Below, piece by piece: positions 35,476 through 43,390 of a stretch of DNA of 64,000 nt (position 1 is its first letter; every line of letters starts with the position of its first letter). Source of the stretch: Glutamicibacter uratoxydans (lineage in GTDB: Bacteria; Actinomycetota; Actinomycetes; Actinomycetales; Micrococcaceae); contig NZ_BJNY01000019.1 in the NCBI RefSeq assembly GCF_006539925.1, positions 1-64,000 on the forward strand. Reading direction: 5' to 3'. The position numbers were made by a program, and so were the translations under genes. Under the pieces are notes generated by a model. It made no database searches. It had not been told where the DNA came from and saw only the letters and a list, made by a program, of their open reading frames with translations.

Positions 35476-36518
35476 GGAGTGCGCAGGCGCAGCGAGCCGG
35501 GGTTCACCGATACCTCGAGCTCGTTGACCTGGCCGGTGGGGTCCCCGTCGATCTGCGTGTTCATCGGCTCGGCGCAGCGCAGGGATACCCCGCTGGTCTG
35601 GTAGAAGCTCATTACCGGGATCTTATTCTTCGCGCGGAACGCGGTTTTCAAGAAGATCCAGCTCCATCCAGCGGCCGAACGCGGGGAGAGGACGACGGCA
35701 TCGAGCAGGCCGTCGTCGATCTTCGCATCGGGCACGAAGTCAAGGCCCTGTAGCTTGCCGCAGTTGGCAAATAACACCGAGCGAACCTTGCGGGTCTGCC
35801 ATTGGGAGTCTCCGGAAAGCTTGAAATGCACGCGCTTGCGGCGCCCCGGCAGCTGGCGCAGGCCGGCTTCCGAGTAGGCCAGCCAGCCGACCTTCGACTT
35901 CAGCTCTTCGTCGGTGTCGTCGAAGAGGTCGGCGTCGGTACCCACACCGGCAATCACCAAAAACGCATGGTCTGCTTCCGTGCCATCCAGCAGGTGCAGC
36001 TTCATGTGGCCCACATCGACGCGCCGCACGGTGCCGCGGGCGGCGACCAAGGCGGCCGTATGCAGGTCGTCCAGTGGCACTTCCACATTGCGCGCCAGCA
36101 GGTTGCCGGTGCCCAAGGGGATGATGCCAAGCGTGGCTTCGCTGCCTTCGAGCACTTCTGCCACCGCGCGGATCGTGCCGTCGCCTCCTGCGGCGACGAC
36201 CGTGTCGCAGCCTGCATCCAGCGCCTCGCGGGCCGCATCCTGCCCCGCGTTCTCAGGGGTCGTATGCAGAATCAGCGGCGCTTCAAGCCCCGCCTCGGAG
36301 CAGACGCGGATGATTGCCTCTTCGGCTTCATCACCGCGTGACTTGGAAGGATTGACGATCAGCGCGATCTTGGCGGGCTCGGACTGGACCACTGATTCCG
36401 CTGGCTTGCTCAGCGGCTTTCCGGGCACAGATAGCTTGCGCACCGAGTACCAGCTGGTCGCCGCGACGGCGGCTGCTGCGGCCGCGGCAGAGAAAATGAT
36501 TGCTCGATTTGTCTGCAT
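35472..36518 (-). CDS. Diacylglycerol-kinase-family lipid kinase, membrane anchored
   Basis: A 348-residue protein with an N-terminal membrane anchor (about residues 6-24, very Ala-rich) and a diacylglycerol-kinase catalytic domain from about residue 50. Motifs: NPSKSRGDEAEE, AAGGDGTIRAVAEVL with the nucleotide-binding GGDGT at 111-115, IPLGTGNLLARN, and DGDPTGQ near the C-terminus. It phosphorylates a lipid such as diacylglycerol or a sphingoid base; which one is unknown. It is divergent from serS and converges on pheA with a 4-bp overlap. Confidence 0.9.
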   Translation of the reverse strand: MQTNRAIIFSAAAAAAAVAATSWYSVRKLSVPGKPLSKPAESVVQSEPAKIALIVNPSKSRGDEAEEAIIRVCSEAGLEAPLILHTTPENAGQDAAREALDAGCDTVVAAGGDGTIRAVAEVLEGSEATLGIIPLGTGNLLARNVEVPLDDLHTAALVAARGTVRRVDVGHMKLHLLDGTEADHAFLVIAGVGTDADLFDDTDEELKSKVGWLAYSEAGLRQLPGRRKRVHFKLSGDSQWQTRKVRSVLFANCGKLQGLDFVPDAKIDDGLLDAVVLSPRSAAGWSWIFLKTAFRAKNKIPVMSFYQTSGVSLRCAEPMNTQIDGDPTGQVNELEVSVNPGSLRLRTP

Positions 36519-36556
36519 AGTGCTCTCATCGTACTCATGGTTGCTACCCTTAACAT

Positions 36557-37834
36557 GTGATCGACCTGAAAATGCTCACCGAAAATCCGGATTTGTACCG
36601 CGCCTCGCAACGCGCGCGCGGTGCCGACGAGTCGCTGATTGACCAGCTCATCGAAGCTGACACGGCGCGTCGCGAAACCATCGCCACCTTCGAACGCCTG
36701 CGCGCAGAGCAGAACGCGTTCTCCAAGAAGGTCGGCCAGGCCAAGGGCGAGGAGCGCACCGCGCTGCTGGCAGAGGTCAAGGAACTCGCCGCGTCGGTCA
36801 AGTCCGCGCAGGCGGCCGCCGACGAGGCAGGTGCGAAGTCCGTGGCGCTGCAGCGCTCCATTCCGAACCTGATCATCGACGGCATTCCGGCCGGCGGCGA
36901 GGACGACTTCGCCGTCGTCAAGCACGTGGGCACCCCGCGCGACTTCAAGGCCGAGGGCTTTGAGCCGCTGGACCACCTGCAGATCGCGGAAAAGCTGGAC
37001 GCCATTGACATGGAACGCGGTGCCAAGGTCTCCGGATCCCGCTTCTACTTCCTCAAGGGCATCGGCGCCCGCTTGGAAATCGCGATGATGAACATGGCGC
37101 TTGACGTGGCCATGGAGCACGGCTTCATCCCGATGATCACCCCGACCCTGGTGCGCCCGGAAACCATGCAGGGCACCGGCTTCGACGTCGAGCACGACGA
37201 CGAAATCTACAAGCTGGAGCGCGACGACCTGTACCTGGTTGGCACCTCCGAGGTCGCCCTGGCCGGCTACCACGCCAATGAGATCATGGACCTGTCCGAG
37301 GGCCCGATCCGCTACGCCGGCTGGTCCTCCTGCTACCGCCGCGAAGCCGGTTCGGCCGGCAAGGACACCCGCGGCATCATCCGCGTGCACCAGTTCAACA
37401 AGCTGGAGATGTTCATCTACACCAGCGTGGAGAACGCCGAGGCAGAGCATGAGAAGCTGCTGGCCATGGAAGAGGACATGCTCGGTCGCATGGAGCTGGC
37501 CTACCGCGTGATCGACACCGCCGCCGGCGACCTGGGCATGAGCGCCGCCCGCAAGTTCGACTGCGAGGCGTGGGTTCCAACCCAGGAGACCTTCCGCGAG
37601 CTGACCTCGACCTCCAACTGCACCACCTTCCAGGCGCGCCGCCTGAACATCCGCGAACGCGAGATCGTCGACGGCAAGCCGGGCAAGACCCGTTCGGTGG
37701 CAACCCTGAACGGCACCCTTGCCACCACCCGCTGGATCGTTGCGATTCTGGAAACCCACCAGAATGCCGACGGCACCGTCAACGTGCCGAAGGCCTTGCA
37801 GCCTTACCTCGGTGGACTTGAAGTCCTGAAGTAG
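36557..37834 (+). CDS. serS: Seryl-tRNA synthetase
   Basis: Charges tRNA-Ser with serine. 425 residues. The N-terminal coiled-coil arm (about residues 25-100, [22 protein letters not shown] and onward) binds tRNA. The class II core has motif 1 around [14 protein letters not shown], motif 2 [19 protein letters not shown] with the following VHQFNKLE, and motif 3 [15 protein letters not shown]. The start is GTG 36557. A perfect terminator follows 9 nt after the stop. Confidence 0.96.
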   Translation: MIDLKMLTENPDLYRASQRARGADESLIDQLIEADTARRETIATFERLRAEQNAFSKKVGQAKGEERTALLAEVKELAASVKSAQAAADEAGAKSVALQRSIPNLIIDGIPAGGEDDFAVVKHVGTPRDFKAEGFEPLDHLQIAEKLDAIDMERGAKVSGSRFYFLKGIGARLEIAMMNMALDVAMEHGFIPMITPTLVRPETMQGTGFDVEHDDEIYKLERDDLYLVGTSEVALAGYHANEIMDLSEGPIRYAGWSSCYRREAGSAGKDTRGIIRVHQFNKLEMFIYTSVENAEAEHEKLLAMEEDMLGRMELAYRVIDTAAGDLGMSAARKFDCEAWVPTQETFRELTSTSNCTTFQARRLNIREREIVDGKPGKTRSVATLNGTLATTRWIVAILETHQNADGTVNVPKALQPYLGGLEVLK

Positions 37835-37842
37835 ACGAACAC

Positions 37843-37860
37843 GCCGGCCTTCGGGCCGGC
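37843..37860 (+). terminator. serS terminator
   Basis: GCCGGCC (37843-37849), TTCG loop and GGCCGGC (37854-37860), followed directly by TTGTTTGTTT. A textbook intrinsic terminator 9 nt after the serS stop. Confidence 0.92.
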
Positions 37861-37939
37861 TTGTTTGTTTATCGGCAGTTCACCTGTCCTTGTGCTTTGT
37901 GTCATCGCTAAATTCAGCCGGTGATGGTTCACTGGAAAC

Positions 37940-38770
37940 ATGACTGTATTAACTAAGACCGGCAACGACGACCGGCTGACCAAGCGGAAACTGATGATCT
38001 GCCTCGACGTCGACGGCACCATCGTCGACCACCAGGGCGTGATGAGCCCGCGGGTGCGCGAAGCAGCCCGTGAAATCGTGTGGCGTGGGCACGAGGTGGT
38101 GATTTCCACCGGACGCTCCCTCGGCGCCGCCCTGCCCATCGTCCGGGAGCTGGGCATCGAGCACGGCTACGTCGTCGCCAGCAATGGCGGAGTGCTGGCC
38201 AAGGTGCAGGGTGATGACGTTCAGGTCATCCACCGCGAAGTGTTCGACCCGTCGCTTGCCCTGGCGGCGCTGTGGCGTTCGCTGCCGACCGCCAAATACG
38301 CCTTGGAGAATGAGCGCGGAGAATTCCTGTCCAGCGATGTCTTTACCGATGCCAGCTTCGGCGCCGAATCCCAGGTCGTAGATTTCGAAGAACTTGTCAA
38401 CAGCAAGGCAGTGCGCGTGGTGGTCTTCTCCACCGATGCGACCGCGGAGGACTTTGGCAGAGCGGTTCAGGGGCTGGGGCTGTCTGGCGTGACCTACTCG
38501 GTTGGCTGGACCGCTTGGCTGGACATTGCCGCAGAGGGAACCACCAAGGCCAGCGGCCTGGAGCGCCTTCGCACGGTGCTGAAGTTCGACGCGGCGGACA
38601 CGCTGGCCGTGGGCGATGGCCGCAACGACATCGAGATGCTGCAGTGGGCCGCCATGGGTGTTGCTATGGGCCAGGCTCCCGAGGAGGTCAAGGAAGTTGC
38701 CGACGCGGTGACCGAGGGTGTTGACGACGACGGCTTGGCGATAGTTCTTGAAGAATTGCTGAACCACTAA
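37940..38770 (+). CDS. HAD-superfamily hydrolase, Cof type
   Basis: A phosphatase of 276 residues. Motif I is MICLDVDGTIVD (about residues 19-30), motif II is VISTGRSLGAALP, and motif IV is AVGDGRNDIEMLQWAAMGVAMGQAPEEVKE, the usual Cof C-terminus. The C2B cap lies in between. It commonly follows serS in Micrococcaceae, but its substrate is unknown. A second Cof-type phosphatase lies at 8755; the two are not close copies. Confidence 0.9.
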   Translation: MTVLTKTGNDDRLTKRKLMICLDVDGTIVDHQGVMSPRVREAAREIVWRGHEVVISTGRSLGAALPIVRELGIEHGYVVASNGGVLAKVQGDDVQVIHREVFDPSLALAALWRSLPTAKYALENERGEFLSSDVFTDASFGAESQVVDFEELVNSKAVRVVVFSTDATAEDFGRAVQGLGLSGVTYSVGWTAWLDIAAEGTTKASGLERLRTVLKFDAADTLAVGDGRNDIEMLQWAAMGVAMGQAPEEVKEVADAVTEGVDDDGLAIVLEELLNH

Positions 38771-38777
38771 GTGGCTA

Positions 38778-40202
38778 TTACCCAGGGTGCTGGACCAACC
38801 GGCGCCTGAATCCCTGGATCCATTTCGAGTCGCACATCAGCTGCGGGAATGGCTGGTGGACCAGCCCGGTGGCCGGGGGCGATTTCGACAGGTATCGCAT
38901 GCCCATGTTGTTGATGATGATGCTGTGCGGATTATCCAGCGCCATATATTCGTCCCAGCCGGGAAGTTCCTTGGCTTTATTGCACAGCGAGCATTTGCCG
39001 TCGCCGTTGCCGGCGCTGGTTTCTCCGCCCAGATGGTGCTGGATGATATGGTCGGCCTCTTCCACCAGCCCGTTGCAAAACGGAGTGCGGCAGTAGCGGT
39101 CCCGCACGCGGAGGAATGCGCGCAGCTTTTCGGGAAACAGCCTGGCTTTTGAATCCATGGCCACGAGTTCGCTGTCGCCCGGGGCGGTGTAGAGCCGGAC
39201 GATTTCCGTGACGGTATCCAGCTGTTCCAAGTAGTTCTCTTGGGTGCTGTTCCTGTAGCTGACTTCGCCGTCTATCGGCGGTCCGGCAATCATTTCCCTG
39301 ATGATCTGCGAGGAAATATAGCCATATCCCTCCAGGAAGGCTGGCTCCTTGTCTCCAAGGAACAGGCTCCTGTCGGTCATGATCAGGTTGAGGCTCAAGG
39401 CCAGGGGAAGCTTTTTCCTGCTGCCAGAGACGAGATTGGCGACAAGCAGATCGGCCTCGATCTGGGACCTGGTGCGTGGATCTCCGTGCTGCTTGATGGT
39501 GAATGATGTGTGGCGCAGATGTTCGCGCAGGGCTACACCCTGGATAACTGGCAGGCAGCCGCTAAACCTGATGAGGTCCCCGTCGCGGTGGAAGCGGATG
39601 TGGCGTTTCTGGGCGGCGTCCTCTGCCTCGTGGCACTGGTCGTCTTCCAGGTACTGCAGGGTGAACTTGGTGACGGTGTCGCGGATCTGGCGGGTTCCCT
39701 GGGATTCGAACATGTCGGGGTTCTGCCGGAGGAAGTCGTCGAAGGCCGTGCGGTATTCGGCGTCGATCTTCTTCAGCGGGCTGAGGATCGCCTCGATCTG
39801 AGCTTCGGTATATTCGCCGCGTGAATAGCACTGGGCGAGATTTGGGGTGTCTTCAAAGAGGATGCGGTAACTGACGAGCTTGCCGCGATAGGTGGAAGGA
39901 TCCTGCGACCGCGCCATGGCCACGGTGCTGGCGGCTCCGCGGGTCAGGTCGTCGATGTTGACGCCGCGTTCTTCGTGGTCGCGGAAGACTTCCTTTTCCA
40001 GCTGGTGGGCAAGAGCCGACTGGTGGTAGTGGTAGGCGGAGGTGACCGTTTCAAGTTCCTCGATGGCCCGGGCGCATTCGTCTTTCGTGCCATGGTATTC
40101 GATCCATGCCAGCCTGGTTTCCAACTCCTGCATCAGGTCCTTGACCTCCTGGTGCAGCGTCGGCGACGGTGAGCGATGCCTTTGCGCCCTTGCTTCGTGC
40201 AT
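38778..40202 (-). CDS. DUF222-HNH endonuclease-domain protein (13E12-repeat type)
   Basis: A 474-residue protein. Residues ~15-300 form a helical DUF222 domain; residues ~365-420 hold an HNH nuclease motif. It has paired cysteines (CRTPFCNG, CSLCNK) for zinc and the catalytic EADHIIQHHLGG. This architecture defines the 13E12-repeat-like family, which is very common in actinobacteria and has an unclear role. The promoter has TATAAT only 6 nt from the ATG, implying a leaderless mRNA, and an SOS-like box overlaps the -35 region. Several mycobacterial 13E12 genes are LexA-controlled, which agrees. Confidence 0.9.
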   Translation of the reverse strand: MHEARAQRHRSPSPTLHQEVKDLMQELETRLAWIEYHGTKDECARAIEELETVTSAYHYHQSALAHQLEKEVFRDHEERGVNIDDLTRGAASTVAMARSQDPSTYRGKLVSYRILFEDTPNLAQCYSRGEYTEAQIEAILSPLKKIDAEYRTAFDDFLRQNPDMFESQGTRQIRDTVTKFTLQYLEDDQCHEAEDAAQKRHIRFHRDGDLIRFSGCLPVIQGVALREHLRHTSFTIKQHGDPRTRSQIEADLLVANLVSGSRKKLPLALSLNLIMTDRSLFLGDKEPAFLEGYGYISSQIIREMIAGPPIDGEVSYRNSTQENYLEQLDTVTEIVRLYTAPGDSELVAMDSKARLFPEKLRAFLRVRDRYCRTPFCNGLVEEADHIIQHHLGGETSAGNGDGKCSLCNKAKELPGWDEYMALDNPHSIIINNMGMRYLSKSPPATGLVHQPFPQLMCDSKWIQGFRRRLVQHPG

Positions 40203-40208
40203 GTACTA

Positions 40209-40240
40209 ATTATACTTTTATTGATCGAACATACATTCGA
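40209..40240 (-). promoter_or_regulatory. Leaderless promoter with SOS (LexA) box
   Basis: TATAAT (complement of 40209-40214) lies 6 nt before the ATG of the DUF222-HNH gene, which puts the transcription start at or near the A of the ATG. TCGAACATACATTCGA at 40225-40240 matches the actinobacterial LexA site TCGAAC-N4-GTTCGA in all but one base. It covers the expected -35 position. Confidence 0.75.
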
Positions 40241-40276
40241 ATATAGGGTAACGATTAGACCAAGGCCCAGATGGTC

Positions 40277-40879
40277 CTAGAGCTGGTCGGCGAGGTCCAA
40301 GAGGCGGGCAATGCCGGAGCGGGCGCCGAGCTCGTCGTTGTATCCGGAGCGGACGATGGCCGCGGAGACTGCCTGCGGGGTGATGCCCAGAATCTGGGCC
40401 ACCGCCTTCTGCTGGCCGCGCACGCCCGGAGTCAACAGGTCGACCACGGCCCATTCCGAGTCGGTGCGGGTGCGGATGGACTGGCCGATCAGGCGCAGCA
40501 GGCCTTCGAGCTCCCCGTCCAGTTCGGTGTTGGCGGTGGAGACGCAGATGGGGACGCGTTCGCCACGGTGCTCGGCGGCATCTAGGGCTCCCTGGGCGCG
40601 GCGCAGGGCGCGGCCGTCGACCAGGTCGGCCTCGGCGGGAACCGGCTCGTAGAGGCTGCCCACGCCCAGGCCGATGTTGCAGAAGTTCAGCCGTGCGGTG
40701 CGCAGGATGGCGTCCACCGCGGCGTCGGCATCCGCAGGCACGCCCAGCAGCAGCTGGCCGGACAGCGCGGTGAACGGCGCGAGCGTGCACACCTGGTCGA
40801 GCTGCTCCCACAGCTGCTCGCTGGCGGCCGCGACGTCGGTGACGGACCGGGGCCGGGGGCTGAGCGCAACGACAAACAT
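40277..40879 (-). CDS. SatD-like protein with C-terminal helix-turn-helix
   Basis: A 200-residue protein. The N-terminal part starts MFVVALSPRPRSVTDVAAASEQLWEQL and has an alternating alpha/beta pattern with RTARLNFCNIGLGVGSLYEPVP, as in SatD-type proteins. The C-terminus (about residues 145-185, RGQQKAVAQILGITPQAVSAAIVRSGY) is a clear helix-turn-helix. The SatD match is by layout only. It is divergent from the Ser/Thr kinase gene, which it may regulate. Confidence 0.6.
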   Translation of the reverse strand: MFVVALSPRPRSVTDVAAASEQLWEQLDQVCTLAPFTALSGQLLLGVPADADAAVDAILRTARLNFCNIGLGVGSLYEPVPAEADLVDGRALRRAQGALDAAEHRGERVPICVSTANTELDGELEGLLRLIGQSIRTRTDSEWAVVDLLTPGVRGQQKAVAQILGITPQAVSAAIVRSGYNDELGARSGIARLLDLADQL

Positions 40880-40970
40880 GACTTAAGTATTGCGTGTGGA
40901 GCTTCATTTGTCGCGGAAGATCGCGGGCATATTAGGCTTGAGGCGATTAAGTTTCATGCAAGGAGTTCTC

Positions 40971-42179
40971 ATGGCTGAGGTCGTCGCCGGCCGGTTCGAG
41001 CTGATCGAGCACATCGCCCAGGGTGGTTCGGGGTCGGTGTGGCTGGCGCGCGACCTGCGCTCCGGCCAGCTGTGCGCTGCCAAGGTGATGCGCCAGAGCT
41101 ACTCGGGGGAGCTGCTGCGCTTTGTGCGCGAGCAGGGCGTGAAATTCGACCACGAGCACCTGCTCACCCCTTATGGCTGGGCGGCGGTGGACGACCAGGT
41201 GGTGATCGCCAGTCAGCTGATGCGCGGCGGAAACCTGCACACCGCCATGGCCGACTACGGCGCATTTTCCGAAGAGCTCGCCGCCCAGATCCTGGTGCAG
41301 CTGCTCGACGGGCTGGCCCATGTGCATGCCTCGGGCTGGGTGCACCGGGACGTGAAGGCCGCCAATGTGCTGCTTGAGCCCACCGGGGCCGGGGTGCCGC
41401 ACGTAAGGCTGGCGGATTTCGGGATCGCCGCCCACAAGGACGCCGCGCGGCTGACCGAACTGGGAATGACGGTGGGCACCGAGGGCTATCTGGCGCCGGA
41501 GCTGAAGCTGGGCGCGGAGCCGCATCCTGCGGGCGATCTCTACGCGCTGGGGGTGCTGGGAACCAGGATGTTGGGTGGTCCAGGATCGGGCGCGGTGGGC
41601 CGGGTAATTGCAGCGCTGCTGGACGAGGACCCCACGGTGCGGGTGCGGATGGCGGCGCAGGCGCCTGCGCTGCTGGAGGGTCTGCTAAATGCCGACGGCT
41701 ACCTAGTGGCCAGCGGAGAGGAATTCGAAGTCTTCAACCACTTCGAGCCCGAAGAGGCCGAGTCGACGCGGAAGGTCGTCCAGGCGGTTCCCGAGACGAT
41801 TGCCCCGGCAGTTGCCCCGGCGAAGGCAATGCATGTGATGCCGTGGGTTGCGGCGGGCGTGGCGGTGCTTCTGGGAGTGCTGGCGCTGTGGCTGGTCTTC
41901 GGGCAGCCCGCCGCGGAACCTGCCCCAGCGGCTCCGTCGGCCTCCGTGGCGGCCTCACCGACCCGGTCAGGAAGCTCAACTCCAGCTTCGCCGAGCCCCG
42001 CTAAAAGCTCGGAATCTTCAGTTTCGCCAAGCCCGCTGGACGTGGGCATCAGCTCGAATGCGAGCGCAGGAGAGAAGTGCACCCAGCTTGAAGAGGGGCT
42101 GCTGGTGACCGGTGCGCAGCACGCCAAGCTGGTCTGTGAACGCGAAGGCGCCGGGTACCAATGGCACCCGGCGCCCTAG
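40971..42179 (+). CDS. Membrane-anchored serine/threonine protein kinase
   Basis: A 402-residue PknB-type kinase. The kinase domain spans residues ~8-235: glycine loop AQGGSGSVW, Lys38 in CAAKVMRQS, the catalytic loop HRDVKAANVLL with Asp127, LADFGIAAH, and GTEGYLAPEL in the activation segment. A single membrane helix (about 288-310) is followed by a Pro/Ser/Thr-rich stretch and a short Cys-containing end outside the cell, without PASTA repeats. AAGGAG precedes the ATG. The gene converges, 13 bp apart, on two secreted envelope proteins. Confidence 0.9.
   Translation: MAEVVAGRFELIEHIAQGGSGSVWLARDLRSGQLCAAKVMRQSYSGELLRFVREQGVKFDHEHLLTPYGWAAVDDQVVIASQLMRGGNLHTAMADYGAFSEELAAQILVQLLDGLAHVHASGWVHRDVKAANVLLEPTGAGVPHVRLADFGIAAHKDAARLTELGMTVGTEGYLAPELKLGAEPHPAGDLYALGVLGTRMLGGPGSGAVGRVIAALLDEDPTVRVRMAAQAPALLEGLLNADGYLVASGEEFEVFNHFEPEEAESTRKVVQAVPETIAPAVAPAKAMHVMPWVAAGVAVLLGVLALWLVFGQPAAEPAPAAPSASVAASPTRSGSSTPASPSPAKSSESSVSPSPLDVGISSNASAGEKCTQLEEGLLVTGAQHAKLVCEREGAGYQWHPAP
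42147..42175. terminator. Terminator hairpin overlapping the kinase C-terminal codons
   Basis: GGCGCCGGGT (42147-42156) pairs perfectly with ACCCGGCGCC (42166-42175), with a 9-nt loop. It lies inside the last codons of the kinase gene and 18 bp beyond the stop of the convergent gene, so it probably ends both transcripts. No U-tract is present. Confidence 0.5.
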
Positions 42180-42192
42180 CTGGCAGCCTGCC

Positions 42193-43386
42193 CTAGGCGG
42201 ACTTGCGGCGGAGGATCCAGAGCGCGGCGAAGCCTGCCAGGGCCACCGCCGCGCCGCCGAGCAGCGCACCGAGCTGGGCGCTGGAGGGCAGCCAGGAATC
42301 CTTGCCGGCACCCTGGGCCGCGGCATCGGAGGCGAGCTGCGGCTCCCAGGCACCGTTGCCCGAGGCCTCGCCGGTCACCTGGACGGCGATCTCGTACTTC
42401 ATCGGGTTCAGCCCGCGCGGATTATTGGCGCTGCCGGTGAGTGCGATGTAGTAGTAGCCGGGGTTGCGCAGTTCGCGGCTGGTGCCGGAGGCGTCGAACA
42501 GGTCGCGGGAGACCGCCGTGTCGGTGCTGCGGGTGATCGAGGCGCCGACGTCTTCGCGCTTGAGCTCGCTGCGCGGCTGCGAGGAGATCCCAGAGCCGAG
42601 GGTGGGGCTGAATTCCTGGGCCACCAGCTCGGTGGCGCTGGCATCGCGCGAATCGCCCATGGTCACCCGGTAGTTCAGCCGCTGGCCCTCGGAGAGGTGC
42701 ACCTTGTAGTACTTGGTTTCAAGCGGCAGCAGCTGGTCGCTGGACACCGAGGTGCCTGCAAGCTCGGCGGCGGCCAGGAAGCTTGAGCCGCCGGTGGCGG
42801 GCGCGGCGGGCTGGTCCAGGTCGACATTGGCCGGAGGCAGCTTTTCAGGGGTGCTACCGGACAGCGTGGTGGCGTCCACTGCCGGCTCGGTCACCAGGTT
42901 CAGCTGCAGCGGGATCTCGTTGTCCGCCTGCCAGGCACCCGAACGCGCCACCTTGAGGAAGACCTCATGGTTGCCTCCGGAATAGCAGCCGGTGAAGCGG
43001 TCCGGGTTGTAGACGCCGGTGTCCAGGCTTGCCAGGGCGAAGCGGTACATGCCCGAGCGGTCCACCGTGGTGGAGCCGCCGAAGTCGCAGTTGTTGCCGT
43101 CGGCCCGCACCAGGTTCGCCTCGAAATTGACATAGCCGGTGCTGCTGGGCTCGATCATCGGGTCGATGAGCAGCTGCGCGGTGACGGCCTGGCGCTCGCC
43201 CTCGGCAGGGGTGGGCAGCTTGTAGTAGCGCACCGAGTCCCCCGGCATCTTGTCGGTGGAGCTGCCTGCGCCCAGCAGCGGCGCGGAGGCCAGGTCTTCG
43301 GCGCCGCCCACCTCCGGGCCGACGGGCGCGATGGCCGGCAGCACCGCTGCGCTGGCCGCGATCAATGCGATGAGAACTGTTTTCAT
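42193..43386 (-). CDS. Secreted, C-terminally anchored envelope protein; paralogue of the VWA protein's C-half
   Basis: A 397-residue protein with a signal peptide (about residues 1-18), two beta-rich PPC-like halves and a C-terminal membrane helix (about 370-392) followed by RRKSA. It has no VWA domain. It shares EPAVDAT, GGSSF, YYK(V/I)H and LNYR/LNVR blocks and a closing GYYYIAL...YEIAVQVTG segment with the C-terminal half of the VWA protein encoded 4 bp upstream, so the two arose by duplication. Four cysteines lie in the first half. No family name is known to me; the role is presumably at the cell surface. Confidence 0.78.
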   Translation of the reverse strand: MKTVLIALIAASAAVLPAIAPVGPEVGGAEDLASAPLLGAGSSTDKMPGDSVRYYKLPTPAEGERQAVTAQLLIDPMIEPSSTGYVNFEANLVRADGNNCDFGGSTTVDRSGMYRFALASLDTGVYNPDRFTGCYSGGNHEVFLKVARSGAWQADNEIPLQLNLVTEPAVDATTLSGSTPEKLPPANVDLDQPAAPATGGSSFLAAAELAGTSVSSDQLLPLETKYYKVHLSEGQRLNYRVTMGDSRDASATELVAQEFSPTLGSGISSQPRSELKREDVGASITRSTDTAVSRDLFDASGTSRELRNPGYYYIALTGSANNPRGLNPMKYEIAVQVTGEASGNGAWEPQLASDAAAQGAGKDSWLPSSAQLGALLGGAAVALAGFAALWILRRKSA

Positions 43387-43390
43387 GGTC

